A stretch of 64,000 nt of DNA from an uncultured Eubacteriales bacterium (GTDB taxonomy: Bacteria; Bacillota; Clostridia; Oscillospirales; Acutalibacteraceae), in NCBI GenBank assembly GCA_900315285.1, contig OMYO01000001.1, positions 1 through 64,000 on the forward strand, written 5' to 3'. The notes under the pieces were generated by a model. It saw only the letters and a program-made list of their open reading frames with translations, ran no database searches and was not told the DNA's origin. Of this stretch, positions 1 to 7,562 are shown piece after piece; position 1 is the stretch's first letter; every line of letters starts with the position of its first letter. The translations under genes were made by a program, and so were the position numbers.

Positions 1-1
1 G

Positions 2-82
2 GAACTATTCGAGGAATTTTTAAACCAAATATATCAATCCGACCCAAAGATGAAACTTAATTCGTATCAGTGTTCAAGTTGA
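2..82 (+). CDS. possible 3' end of a gene cut by the window start
   Basis: An open frame enters from the left edge and ends at TGA 80-82, giving 26 residues (ELFEEFLNQIYQSDP...). The composition is protein-like, but the stretch is too short to identify, and frame 1 is also open to position 57. No domain can be named. Between it and the next gene lies a short palindrome, CAAGTT-G-AACTTG (75-87), which could be an operator. Confidence 0.25.
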   Translation, partial: ELFEEFLNQIYQSDPKMKLNSYQCSS

Positions 83-155
83 ACTTGCAATTTACCTTTG
101 TTTTTGTGATAAGATACGTATTAGAAAAGAATTGGGAAAGAAGGCGGAAGCGGAA

Positions 156-692
156 ATGGAAAACTACATCGCCAATGCCGTTCATCATCTGCACACTATA
201 GACAAACACCGGGCGCTGGTCTTCGTGAACTGTGTCCGCGCGGGCATCCCGCTCCAGGGGCTGGTTCACGACCTCTCCAAGTACTCCCCCACCGAATTTC
301 TCGTCGGGGTCAAATATTTTCAGGGAGATCACAGCCCCAACGTGGAAGAGCGGAAGGAAAAGGGCTACTCCGCCGCCTGGATGCATCACAAAGGCCGCAA
401 CAAGCACCACTTTGAGTACTGGTTTGACAACAGCACGACCGCGTTCAACATTGTCCCGGTGGAAATGCCCACCAAATATGTCATTGAGATGTTCTGTGAC
501 CGGGTCGCCGCCAGCAAAGTCTACCACAAGGACAGCTACCAGGACGACAGTGCCCTGAAATATTTCCAAATGCACGACTACAGCGCTATCATGCACCCGA
601 ACACACAGAAACTGCTCCGGGAACTGTTGCAAATGCTGGCTGACGAAGGTGAAGCGAAAACATTCGCTTACATCCGAAAAATGAAGAAGTAA
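156..692 (+). CDS. DUF5662 family protein
   Basis: A 178-residue soluble protein that looks like the DUF5662 family, whose biochemical function is not established. Histidine/aspartate clusters suggest a metal-binding, HD-like helical fold: HHLH near residues 10-13, HDLSKYS at 38-44 and HHKGRNKHH at 77-85. No signal peptide or membrane segment is seen. ATG 156 is preferred over the in-frame TTG at 132 because purine-rich AAGGCGGAAG sits just upstream of it, while the TTG has no clear SD. The gene is monocistronic: a hairpin terminator follows within 10 bases. The family call is from recalled motif pattern and the function is unknown. Confidence 0.75.
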   Translation: MENYIANAVHHLHTIDKHRALVFVNCVRAGIPLQGLVHDLSKYSPTEFLVGVKYFQGDHSPNVEERKEKGYSAAWMHHKGRNKHHFEYWFDNSTTAFNIVPVEMPTKYVIEMFCDRVAASKVYHKDSYQDDSALKYFQMHDYSAIMHPNTQKLLRELLQMLADEGEAKTFAYIRKMKK

Positions 693-698
693 GGATAA

Positions 699-735
699 GG
701 TCACCTCTGCCTCCGGGCAGGGTGGCCTCTTGTGT
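699..735 (+). terminator. intrinsic terminator of the DUF5662 gene
   Basis: GGTCACCTCTGCC (699-711) pairs with GGCAGGGTGGCC (716-727) with one bulge, followed by a T-rich stretch. It also argues against reading the next gene from the upstream in-frame GTG at 722, which lies inside this hairpin. Confidence 0.6.
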
Positions 736-748
736 TTCTGCTTTTAAC

Positions 749-777
749 TTGTTCTTTGCAGGGACAGCCTGTAAAAT
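749..777 (+). promoter_or_regulatory. sigma-A-like promoter of the 815-2532 unit
   Basis: TTGTTC (749-754), a 17-bp spacer, then TAAAAT (772-777). Predicted transcription starts near 784, leaving a leader of about 30 nt before the SD GGAGG at 803-807. This supports the GTG 815 start. Confidence 0.5.
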
Positions 778-814
778 AATAAGTATAAGTAAATGTGTTA
801 TCGGAGGTTCAACC

Positions 815-2041
815 GTGGCAAACGAAAAAAATGGCCTTGACCCTGCCCTTTCTGAGGCAGAGAAGACCGAACAGACCGCAGCCGAGCTGGAGGCAGAGGC
901 TGAGCAGAGTGCCCAGGCCGCCGAGGCGGAGCTGGAAGAGGATGCCCTGAACAAAGGGGATGGCGCTGACCAAAAAGAAGAATCCAAAGAAGAGGAACCT
1001 GACCTCTTTGAGCAGGCTGAGCTCACGGAACTCGCCACCCGTGACGCCTCTCCGGAAGACGCAGAAAAGGTAGAAAAATCCTTGAAAGAGGAGCAGGAGC
1101 CTGTCCAGACGGGAGACACCCCGGAGAACAGCAAGTCCTACGAAAAAATGCTGAAAAAGCAGGAAAAGGACTCCATCCGGGCTGCCAAGAAGACGGCCCA
1201 TGACGAGGAAAAAGCCAAAGCGGAAAAGAAAGAGGAGAAGACAGAGACCGGAAACAGCACTGAGGCCAAAGCCCCCGCTGCCAATGCTGCCGTTGCTCCC
1301 AAAGCTGCTCCCCGCGGCATGTATGCACGGGTTCTCACCACAGGGCAATACATTGGCGCATTTGTCATCATGCTCATTCCCGGCATCAATATCCTCGCCG
1401 CCATCATCTGGGCGCTGGGCGGTGCAAAAAACCCCAACAAGGTGAACTTCACCCGGGGCTTCATTGTATATTTTCTCATTGAAGTTGTGTTAATTGCCCT
1501 CATCGGCGGATCTATGTACATATACGCCAACCAGAATCAGACGAAGTATCTGAAGAAGATGGACAATTACACCAACGGCCTTCTGAGCTACTTCAATGTC
1601 CGCTCGTTCAAAGATCTGGACCGGGTCCGCAACGTGAGTGACTATCTCGTTCCCAAGGACTCCCACGGCAACCCGCAGGTCGTAAAGGTCCGTGCCACCC
1701 GTGTCGTGGAGAACCCGAAGGAAATCCAGTCCTATGAGGACTTCAAGCGTATGTATTCCGGCTACAAACCGGGCAGTATTACCCGTGCCAAGCTCGGAAA
1801 GAAGACCCAGAGTCAGGACGGCTACTACACCGGTGAAAAGTTCCGCGGAACCGCTCACAACATGGTACAGTTCATGCAGAAATATCATATCGACTCCACA
1901 TCGCCCGGACTTGTCTACATTATCATTGACAACAACGGCACGGAGAACTGTGTCATTGCCTTTGACCCAACCGGCCAAATCCAGCAGGTTCCCACCGTCC
2001 AAATGAACAATAAGACCATCTACGTAGGAGGTGTCCACTAA
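815..2041 (+). CDS. acidic coiled-coil membrane protein, function unknown
   Basis: A 408-residue protein of no family I recognise. GTG 815 is chosen because GGAGG (803-807) precedes it by 7 bases; the frame is open further upstream but that stretch carries a terminator. Residues 1 to about 165 are a Glu/Ala/Lys-rich, highly charged, probably coiled or disordered cytoplasmic arm. Two hydrophobic segments follow, roughly residues 178-202 and 214-236. The C-terminal ~170 residues (YANQNQTKYLKKMDNY onwards) form a folded, probably extracytoplasmic domain. The stop codon overlaps the ATG of the zinc-ribbon gene by one base (TAATG), so the two are translationally coupled and probably act together in the membrane. 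Confidence 0.7.
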   Translation: MANEKNGLDPALSEAEKTEQTAAELEAEAEQSAQAAEAELEEDALNKGDGADQKEESKEEEPDLFEQAELTELATRDASPEDAEKVEKSLKEEQEPVQTGDTPENSKSYEKMLKKQEKDSIRAAKKTAHDEEKAKAEKKEEKTETGNSTEAKAPAANAAVAPKAAPRGMYARVLTTGQYIGAFVIMLIPGINILAAIIWALGGAKNPNKVNFTRGFIVYFLIEVVLIALIGGSMYIYANQNQTKYLKKMDNYTNGLLSYFNVRSFKDLDRVRNVSDYLVPKDSHGNPQVVKVRATRVVENPKEIQSYEDFKRMYSGYKPGSITRAKLGKKTQSQDGYYTGEKFRGTAHNMVQFMQKYHIDSTSPGLVYIIIDNNGTENCVIAFDPTGQIQQVPTVQMNNKTIYVGGVH

Positions 2042-2532
2042 TGCCCTATTGTACAGTATGCGGTACAGAACTGGACGAAAATGGCATCTGCCCCCGCTGT
2101 GCGGCAGAAGCCGACGAGGCAGAGCGGAACCCCACCGTCAGCAAAGTCGTCGACACCTTCCAGAATGTCAACGACGTCACGGACAATATTGAGGAAGAGG
2201 ATATTGAGGAGAACAAGATCTTCGCGGTCCTCGGCTACTTCGGAATCTTTGTGCTCATCCCCATCGTCTGCGCACCCGGTTCCAAGTTCTGCCGGTTCCA
2301 CGCCTCCGAGAGCATAGACCTCATCCTCTTTGATATCATTTTCGCCACAATAGCCACCATCGTAACCATACTGTGTTTCCATGTGGGTAAAGCACTGGGT
2401 TACGTCATCCTTGCCCTGTTCATCATTATCGGTGTCTTCAGTCTGCTCTTCTGGTTCATTGGAATTGCCAATGCGGCCCGCGGCCAGGCAAAGGAGATCC
2501 CCATTATTGGGCGGCACAGACTATTGAAATAA
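2041..2532 (+). CDS. zinc-ribbon plus multi-TM membrane protein (DUF4870/Tic20-like)
   Basis: A 163-residue protein with an N-terminal zinc ribbon (C4, C7, C17, C20 in CTVC...CPRC), an acidic linker, and three hydrophobic helices at about 61-80, 96-117 and 123-146. The helical part resembles the DUF4870/Tic20-like small membrane family, including the typical last-helix 'GIANAARGQ' signature. The function is unknown. It is the second gene of a two-gene unit with the preceding acidic membrane protein (1-base overlap), and transcription ends at a strong hairpin 19 bases downstream. A role in envelope stress or membrane organisation is only a guess from topology. Confidence 0.7.
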   Translation: MPYCTVCGTELDENGICPRCAAEADEAERNPTVSKVVDTFQNVNDVTDNIEEEDIEENKIFAVLGYFGIFVLIPIVCAPGSKFCRFHASESIDLILFDIIFATIATIVTILCFHVGKALGYVILALFIIIGVFSLLFWFIGIANAARGQAKEIPIIGRHRLLK

Positions 2533-2550
2533 TAAAGTTTGCTAAAAGTA

Positions 2551-2597
2551 AGGACTGTATCAAAATGAGAGTTTTGATACAGTCCTGTTTTTTATTT
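2551..2597 (+). terminator. strong intrinsic terminator
   Basis: A perfect 15-bp stem, AGGACTGTATCAAAA (2551-2565) with 2572-2586, 6-nt loop, then GTTTTTTATTT. The right arm TTTTGATACAGTCCT recurs, with small changes, in three other terminators of this window. Confidence 0.9.
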
Positions 2598-2601
2598 GCT
2601 G

Positions 2602-2612
2602 GGGCGATTCAG
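2602..2612 (+). repeat. dispersed 11-mer GGGCGATTCAG, copy 1
   Basis: One of six exact intergenic copies in the window (also 2798, 5143, 9881, 14195, 22155). This one lies just after the 2551 terminator. Confidence 0.6.
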
Positions 2613-2715
2613 TGGTGGGATTTCGCCAGGGGCGCTTGCCCCGGCGGGAAGGGACAAATTCGGACTGGAATGTGCCAGAGGGAACAGTTTGACTGAATGG
2701 CGGTGTGCCCCTTAT

Positions 2716-2976
2716 GACTACATTTTTACTTATTGAAAATGTAGTCAAAAAAGGGTTGCTGCATTCTCCAAAAATCGCCAATGCAACAAAAGAATTTGGG
2801 CGATTCAGCCCTTTATCTTTGCTGCAATCCCCATTTTTTCCAAATGCAGCAATAGACACGATTGAAATTGAACACCATGTAGCGTTATTTCTTTGCTGCA
2901 ATAAGAAAAATTGGAAATGCAGCGAAGAGAAAAGAATAATATTGCTGCATCGCCCAAAAACCCAAGATGCAGCAAA
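2716..2976. repeat. hairpin array a: GCTGCA/TGCAGC inverted repeats
   Basis: After a first hairpin with a different arm (GACTACATTTT 2716-2726 with 2736-2746), four inverted repeats follow. Their left arms TTGCTGCAT begin near 2756, 2818, 2891 and 2941, and their right arms ATGCAGCAA lie 20-30 bases later. Loops and spacers are not conserved. One GGGCGATTCAG copy lies inside (2798-2808). The array sits after the + strand terminator (2551) and beyond the minus-strand terminator (2983), so neither neighbour should transcribe it. The weak open frame here (2705-3019) is not credible coding. Confidence 0.7.
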
Positions 2977-3016
2977 GGAAAAGGGCCAGGACAACGAAAG
3001 CTTTCGTCCTGGCCCC
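2976..3016 (-). terminator. minus-strand terminator downstream of the LysR gene
   Basis: GGGCCAGG (2983-2990) pairs with CCTGGCCC (3009-3016), and the inner GAAAG/CTTTC extends the stem. Read on the minus strand, the hairpin is followed by TTTTCCTTTG. It would end a LysR transcript that has already crossed hairpin array b. Confidence 0.6.
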
Positions 3017-3021
3017 TAATC

Positions 3022-3296
3022 ATATTCATACACAATTTTTCTATTTCCAAATGTGTCCTACCAACCCCAAAATCACTCATACTCAATTGAAAATAAAAGG
3101 TTTTTGTCTTATTCAAATGTGCGTGTTTGATAAAGATTGGAGCCATTTCCTCATACACATTTCGCATATATCTATTTGTGTCCTATGTCGACCCGTAAAT
3201 CGCCCCAAAATCATTGACCACATTTGAAAATATTGCAATTGTGTCCTACAAAAATTTTCCATCTCATACACATTTCAAAATAGAGAAATTTAGTCC
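3022..3296. repeat. hairpin array b: ATACACATTT / AAATGTGTCCTA units
   Basis: Five imperfect units, each with a left arm like CATACACATTT and a right arm like AAATGTGTCCTAC about 15-20 bases later. Right arms end near 3060, 3180, 3243 and 3294; a fifth, degenerate unit lies around 3080-3125. It occupies the 3' side of the LysR gene. The GTGTCCTA box resembles the GTGGTCCTA box of the 74-bp array at 14.4 kb. Confidence 0.65.
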
Positions 3297-3324
3297 TACA
3301 AAATCCCCCCCAAACCGCGCGAGC

Positions 3325-4188
3325 TTATTCATGCAAATAACTCAAGAACCTCTCCACCGCAAGTGGGGTATCCTCTCCCCCTTTCCATGCCACACCAATA
3401 TCCCGGTACGCCGGCTCCTCCAAGCCACGGATGGCGACATGGTAGTCAATCCTCTGCAGGATAAGGCTCGGCAGGATACTGAGGCCGAGCCCGCTCTCCA
3501 CCATGGAAAGAACCGCGTAGTCATCCCATGTTGTGAACACCACATTCGGCTTCAGCCCCTCCCGTTCAAAGACATTGGATACCTCAGCCCGCGCCCCTTT
3601 CTCCAGCAGCATAAAAGGTTCATCACACAGAGCGGAAGCTGGAACGCGCTGCTTCTCGGCAAGCGAATGTCCCTCCGGCAAAATGGCCATGAGCTCATCC
3701 TGCAGGATTTTACGCGTGGAAAACTGTGGATCTGTGGGAAGCCGGAGAAATCCGAGATCGACCCGACCGGTGCGGATCCAGTCCTCTATTTCAGTGTAGT
3801 CGCCAAGCAGCAGCTCATACTCCATTCCCGGGTAGTCCCGGCGAAACGCCCGGAGAATATCCGGCAAATAGTGGGTCGCTATACTGCTGAACGTGCCAAT
3901 TCGGATTTTTCCGGTGCGGAGGCCATGGAGATCGTCCACCTCCGTCATGAGACGCGCATATTCCTGACAGACCGCCCGAACCCGGGGAATGAGACGTTCC
4001 CCATCCGATGTGAGCCGCACACCCCGTTTATCCCGTTCCAGCAGGTTCACGCCCCATTCCCGTTCCAGGTCTCCAATCATCCGGCTGACGCCGGACTGGG
4101 AATAGGACAGCTTTTCCCCCGCCGCTGTGATGCTCCCGGTATCCACCGCGGCAAGCAGTGCCTCCAGTTTCTGCAGATTGATATCCAT
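3325..4188 (-). CDS. LysR-family transcriptional regulator
   Basis: A 287-residue regulator. An N-terminal winged helix-turn-helix (residues 1-60, with the typical 'AAEKLSYSQSGVSRMIGDLE'-like recognition region) is followed by a LysR substrate-binding domain (about 90-287). ATG 4188 has a GAGGAA SD six bases upstream. It is divergent from an EamA exporter across about 100 bases that contain an inverted repeat, so it probably controls that gene and itself. The effector is unknown. Downstream lie hairpin array b and a terminator. Confidence 0.9.
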   Translation of the reverse strand: MDINLQKLEALLAAVDTGSITAAGEKLSYSQSGVSRMIGDLEREWGVNLLERDKRGVRLTSDGERLIPRVRAVCQEYARLMTEVDDLHGLRTGKIRIGTFSSIATHYLPDILRAFRRDYPGMEYELLLGDYTEIEDWIRTGRVDLGFLRLPTDPQFSTRKILQDELMAILPEGHSLAEKQRVPASALCDEPFMLLEKGARAEVSNVFEREGLKPNVVFTTWDDYAVLSMVESGLGLSILPSLILQRIDYHVAIRGLEEPAYRDIGVAWKGGEDTPLAVERFLSYLHE

Positions 4189-4217
4189 GCAATTTCCTCA
4201 TTTTATCCATGCTAAAT

Positions 4218-4247
4218 ATTCGTTTTTCAAATCTTAATGAAAAGAAT
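4218..4247. promoter_or_regulatory. candidate LysR operator
   Basis: ATTCGTTTTTCA (4218-4229) and TGAAAAGAAT (4238-4247) form an interrupted inverted repeat in the divergent lysR-eamA intergenic region, where a LysR autoregulatory site is expected. It is A/T-rich, so chance pairing is possible. Confidence 0.4.
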
Positions 4248-4285
4248 ACCATAGTTGCAGGAACTTGGAAAGGGAGCTTGTCGCT

Positions 4286-5146
4286 ATGGGGGATCGCATC
4301 AAATATCTGGCTGCACTGATACTATTCGGCACCAACGGGGTCATTGCAAGCCAGATTCACCTAGCCAGTGCCCAGATTGTTCTGCTCCGCACAGGAATTG
4401 GCAGTGCCCTCCTCCTGCTGATTTTTCTTCTGAAAGGCGGCCGCTTTCACATTCGAAGCCATGGCCGCTCTTATTTCTGGCTCACCATATCCGGCATAGC
4501 CATGGGCGGGAGCTGGATGCTCCTCTACGAAGCATATCACTACGTCGGTGTCAGCATTGCTTCCCTCTGCATGTACAGCTCATTGGCCCTCGTCATGCTG
4601 TCCTCCGTGTTCCTGTTCCACGAGGCAGTAACACCGCAGAAAATCATCTGTTTTCTCGTGTCCGCCGGGGGAACACTGCTAGTCAATCTCTCGGCATTTT
4701 CCGAAAAGCTCTCCCCGCATGGCATCTTCCTCGGGATGATGGCCTGCCTCTCCTATGCCGTCATGATCATCACGAGCAAATTCTCTTCCGCCGTCCCGGA
4801 TCTAGAGCGCTCCTCCTGGCAGCTGATCGTCTCCTTTCTTCTCACAGTAATCTATACCGCCTGTCGCGGCGAACTCATATTCTCCATTCCCATGGGCGAT
4901 TTACTCTGGGTTCTCCTCCTAGGTCTCCTCAATACAGGAGTCGGCTGTTATCTCTACTTTTCTTCCATAGGGAAACTGCCCGCACAGACGATCGCCATCT
5001 GTGACAACATTGAGCTCCTCTCTGCAGTACTCTCAGCGGTCATTTTCCTTGGAGAGCATCTAACAGCGCCTCAGTCTTTTGGTGCCGTTATGATATTGGC
5101 AGGGGCAGTGTGTTCGGGAATTCGTTTCAGAAAGAAAACATACTGA
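4286..5146 (+). CDS. EamA/DMT-family exporter
   Basis: A 286-residue membrane protein of the drug/metabolite transporter superfamily, with about ten hydrophobic helices arranged as two EamA repeats (roughly 1-135 and 145-286). Such proteins export amino acids, metabolites or drugs; the substrate cannot be told. ATG 4286 is preferred to the in-frame TTG 4265 because GGGAG (4272-4276) lies nine bases before it. It is divergent from LysR, which is a common regulator-exporter pairing. The TGA stop overlaps a copy of the 11-mer CTGAATCGCCC (5143-5153), and a bidirectional terminator follows. Confidence 0.88.
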   Translation: MGDRIKYLAALILFGTNGVIASQIHLASAQIVLLRTGIGSALLLLIFLLKGGRFHIRSHGRSYFWLTISGIAMGGSWMLLYEAYHYVGVSIASLCMYSSLALVMLSSVFLFHEAVTPQKIICFLVSAGGTLLVNLSAFSEKLSPHGIFLGMMACLSYAVMIITSKFSSAVPDLERSSWQLIVSFLLTVIYTACRGELIFSIPMGDLLWVLLLGLLNTGVGCYLYFSSIGKLPAQTIAICDNIELLSAVLSAVIFLGEHLTAPQSFGAVMILAGAVCSGIRFRKKTY

Positions 5147-5153
5147 ATCGCCC
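5143..5153 (-). repeat. dispersed 11-mer GGGCGATTCAG, copy 3
   Basis: Exact copy in reverse orientation, overlapping the stop codon of the EamA gene and immediately before the bidirectional terminator. Confidence 0.6.
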
Positions 5154-5165
5154 AGCAAAAAAGAA

Positions 5166-5209
5166 AAGGCTGTACCGCATTGGTGAAAACACCATATTGG
5201 TACAGCCTT
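5166..5209. terminator. bidirectional terminator between eamA and the NAD(P)-binding gene
   Basis: AAGGCTGTACC (5166-5176) pairs with GGTACAGCCTT (5199-5209), and the inner ATTGGTG/CACCATAT lengthens the stem. T-rich tracts follow on both strands (CCTTTG on +, CTTTTCTTTTTT on -), fitting the convergent gene ends on each side. Confidence 0.8.
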
Positions 5210-5238
5210 CCTTTGTTACTGCAGTATCTATTATCCGC

Positions 5239-5805
5239 TTACTTCGTCATTTTGTCCACCAGTTCTTTGGCCACATCTTTGACCTCGACCGGTTTGAGGT
5301 TCTTGGAGAAAATCCCGAAGAATTTGAGCATGGGAACCATCTTGCTCATGCTGTCGCTTCTGCCGTTGCCGTAGACGAGGGTCGGCTCCACGTAGTCGAG
5401 ACGAGCTGGGCTGGTCTTCAGGAGATCGAGGACTTTCTTCTTCATGGAGGTGAAGTCCTTCGGTCCGAGGACGCCGCCAATATAGCCCATGGACTTGGTG
5501 TTGTACTGCTCAGCAATGGCCATCATGGTCTTTGCCGGCTCCATGTTCATCTTTTCCGCATAGTCCTTATCCTTATTCAGGCCGCCTACGAAGTCGGCAA
5601 CATAGTCGATAGTCTCCGGGAGAACTGCCATTACGGCATCCTTGTCGGTCGTGTCGACAGCAATGTTGACAATGCGGTCATCCTTCAACTCATTCTTGCC
5701 GGAGCGGGAGAGGACATAGAATTTCATATCCGGGTCCTTAGCAAGCCAGTACTCCGTGACTGCGCGCCCAATGTATCCGTTTCCGCCCAATAATACTGCG
5801 TTCAT
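5239..5805 (-). CDS. short NAD(P)-binding Rossmann (NmrA/SDR-like) protein
   Basis: A 188-residue single-domain Rossmann protein. The dinucleotide motif GGNGYIG is at residues 7-13, and the fold resembles atypical short-chain dehydrogenases or NmrA-like proteins. No YxxxK catalytic pair is obvious, so it may be a redox sensor or a reductase of unknown substrate. ATG 5805 is chosen because GGAGG lies eight bases upstream; the frame runs back into the ArsR gene but has no better start. It is the second gene after ArsR with a 28-base gap, so probably an ArsR target. Confidence 0.75.
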   Translation of the reverse strand: MNAVLLGGNGYIGRAVTEYWLAKDPDMKFYVLSRSGKNELKDDRIVNIAVDTTDKDAVMAVLPETIDYVADFVGGLNKDKDYAEKMNMEPAKTMMAIAEQYNTKSMGYIGGVLGPKDFTSMKKKVLDLLKTSPARLDYVEPTLVYGNGRSDSMSKMVPMLKFFGIFSKNLKPVEVKDVAKELVDKMTK

Positions 5806-5833
5806 GAAAAATTCCTCCAAAAATAATGAAAGG

Positions 5834-6193
5834 TTACCAGTCATTTTCTCCGCTGCGGTCCGGCAGGGTCTTCATAATATCCTCTGCCTTCTGCAGCGCT
5901 TCAATGAGCTGTTGGAAGGGCTCTTCTGCGTCAAAATAGTAATAGTTCCGGGTTCCCTCTTTGCGCACCTTCATGATGCCGGCATCCTTGAGGATCTGGA
6001 GATGGTGGGACACCGCCGGGCGGGAGAGATTCGTAAGATTCGTGATCTCACCGACCCGCATGCCGTTGCAGTTCGGAGCCCGCAGGATGCAGAGTATGAG
6101 ATGCAGTCGCACCTCATTTCCCAGCGCTGTGAGGGTTTTCTGGCTGGCAGTCAGTTCGTCGGCCAGGTTGTCTATTTCTTTTCTTGACGCCAT
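5834..6193 (-). CDS. ArsR-family winged-helix repressor
   Basis: A 119-residue ArsR/SmtB-type repressor with the signature helix 'SRPAVSHHLQILKDAGI' and a beta wing (VRKEGTRNYYYFD). The usual alpha-3 metal motif (ELCVCD) is absent; two cysteines eight residues apart (C-ILRAPN-C) lie earlier, so metal sensing by the classical site is unlikely. ATG 6193 is preferred to GTG 6202 because GGATGAG precedes it by eight bases. It heads an operon with the NAD(P)-binding gene, and a palindrome between promoter and start is a likely autoregulatory site. Confidence 0.85.
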   Translation of the reverse strand: MASRKEIDNLADELTASQKTLTALGNEVRLHLILCILRAPNCNGMRVGEITNLTNLSRPAVSHHLQILKDAGIMKVRKEGTRNYYYFDAEEPFQQLIEALQKAEDIMKTLPDRSGENDW

Positions 6194-6209
6194 TTGAATC
6201 ACTCATCCG

Positions 6210-6232
6210 TTTAAGTATTTGAACGCATTATA
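6210..6232 (-). promoter_or_regulatory. arsR -10 box and overlapping operator
   Basis: TATAAT on the minus strand (complement of 6227-6232) has no convincing -35. Directly downstream, TTCAAATACTTAAA (6210-6223) is a near-palindrome of the size and A/T content bound by ArsR proteins, between -10 and start codon. Confidence 0.45.
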
Positions 6233-6298
6233 GCACGGAAATTTTTCTGTGGAGCATCCGTAAAGAATGTAAAGATAGATGAACCATTGTGGAGAAGT

Positions 6299-7024
6299 TC
6301 AGACGTTGATCTGAGAAAGGACCTCCCCTACTTTGTCATGGATGACGAGATCCGCCTTATTGTCCGCCGGAGTCGGGTCACGGTTGATGAGCACAAAATG
6401 GCTGCCGTGGAAATACTCAATAAAGCCCGCCGCCGGGTAGACCACCAGTGAGGTGCCGGCAACAATGAGGGTATCGGCGTTGGCGATGGAGTTGACTGCC
6501 CCCATAATGGTGTCGTTATCCAGACCCTCCTCATAGAGTACGACGTCTGGTTTGATAGTGCCGCCACACTCGTCACAGTAGGGAATGCCGGAAGCGGACT
6601 TGACATAGTCCGCGGAGAAAAACTTATGACAGCGCATGCAATAGTTGCGCAGCGTACTGCCATGGAGTTCATAGACCGTCTTACTTCCTGCCTTCTGATG
6701 GAGCCCATCAATATTCTGGGTGACCACGGCGCTGAGTTTTCCCGCCTTTTCCAGTTCTGCCAATTTCTTGTGGGCAGCATTGGGCTCCGCATCTTCAATG
6801 AGCATGCGATCTTTATAAAAGCGGTAGAACTCCTCCGGATTCCGGTCGAAAAATGTCCGGCTTATGATCTGTTCCGGAGGATACTTGTACTTCATGTTGT
6901 AGAGACCGTCTTTGGAGCGGAAGTCTGGGATTCCACTCTCCGTGGAGACGCCGGCACCGCCGAAAAACACGATATTGGAGCTCTCGTCGACAATTTCCTG
7001 CAGCTTCTGGATTTCTTCTTTCAT
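6299..7024 (-). CDS. cobB: NAD-dependent protein deacylase (sirtuin, CobB type)
   Basis: A 241-residue sirtuin that removes acetyl or other acyl groups from lysines using NAD, releasing nicotinamide. All the hallmarks are visible: GAGVSTESGIPDFR from residue 24, TQNIDGLHQ at 102-110, catalytic H121 in ELHGS, four zinc cysteines C129/C132/C150/C153, and GTSLVVYP for cofactor binding. It is cytosolic. ATG 7024 has GGGGGA upstream and overlaps the previous stop by four bases (ATGA), so it is translationally coupled to the NERD-like gene. It is the third gene of a three-gene operon starting at 8327. Confidence 0.93.
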   Translation of the reverse strand: MKEEIQKLQEIVDESSNIVFFGGAGVSTESGIPDFRSKDGLYNMKYKYPPEQIISRTFFDRNPEEFYRFYKDRMLIEDAEPNAAHKKLAELEKAGKLSAVVTQNIDGLHQKAGSKTVYELHGSTLRNYCMRCHKFFSADYVKSASGIPYCDECGGTIKPDVVLYEEGLDNDTIMGAVNSIANADTLIVAGTSLVVYPAAGFIEYFHGSHFVLINRDPTPADNKADLVIHDKVGEVLSQINV

Positions 7025-7545
7025 GAACGTTTCCCCCTTTTACCGGATAGCATTTGGAGCATGGTGAGCTGTTTGGCAAAGATGTCCCGCTGTGCCGCCG
7101 GAATGACCTCCTTGTCATGGGAGCGGAGCATGAGCTCCGACAGGAACAGGGAGACACCGGAAAACGAGACAGATGGATCCACCGTACAGTCCACAATCCA
7201 AGTGTCGTCACCATATAAAATGACGGGGCGGAGATACGGCCCGATGCCCCTCGCCTTCCGCGACAGGAGTTGTTCCTGCTGCAGGCAGCGCTGCACCGGG
7301 TCCGTGATATAGGTCTCCGACCCGTCATTCTGTTTCAATTTCCATTGCCCGGTTGCCGAACTGCCGTAGAGCATTCCGGACAGATCCAACAGGTCAATGA
7401 GGTAGACACCGGAGCGGTGGAGCACGACCAGATTGGCCCGCTCCCCGTCCTCCCCGCGCCGGGAGTCCAGCTGGATGTCGGTGAACACCCGCGCGTCCGG
7501 CACCGTCTGTGCGATTCCGCTCTTGACCTCTTCCGCTAATGTCAC
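7021..7545 (-). CDS. NERD-like domain protein, nuclease residues lost
   Basis: A 174-residue protein. Residues about 20-100 look like a nuclease-related (NERD) fold: a 'GVYLIDLLDLSGMLYG...W' stretch and a downstream 'DPVQRCLQQEQLL' helix match the family layout. The usual acidic/lysine catalytic residues (D and E-x-K at the 'VIE(T/V)K' position) are replaced here by leucine, isoleucine and aspartate. It is therefore probably not an active nuclease. GTG 7545 is used, with AGAGGGCGG upstream. It lies 17 bases after the membrane-protein gene and overlaps cobB by four bases. The function is unknown. Confidence 0.55.
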   Translation of the reverse strand: MTLAEEVKSGIAQTVPDARVFTDIQLDSRRGEDGERANLVVLHRSGVYLIDLLDLSGMLYGSSATGQWKLKQNDGSETYITDPVQRCLQQEQLLSRKARGIGPYLRPVILYGDDTWIVDCTVDPSVSFSGVSLFLSELMLRSHDKEVIPAAQRDIFAKQLTMLQMLSGKRGKRS

Positions 7546-7562
7546 AGAAAACCGCCCTCTCT

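Noticed and set aside
722..814. Longer N-terminus of the acidic membrane protein from GTG 722
   Set aside because: That stretch contains the preceding terminator and the gene's own promoter; GGAGG marks GTG 815.
2705..3019. 104-residue + strand ORF
   Set aside because: It lies over hairpin array a, has no SD or conserved features, and is rich in rare-looking composition.
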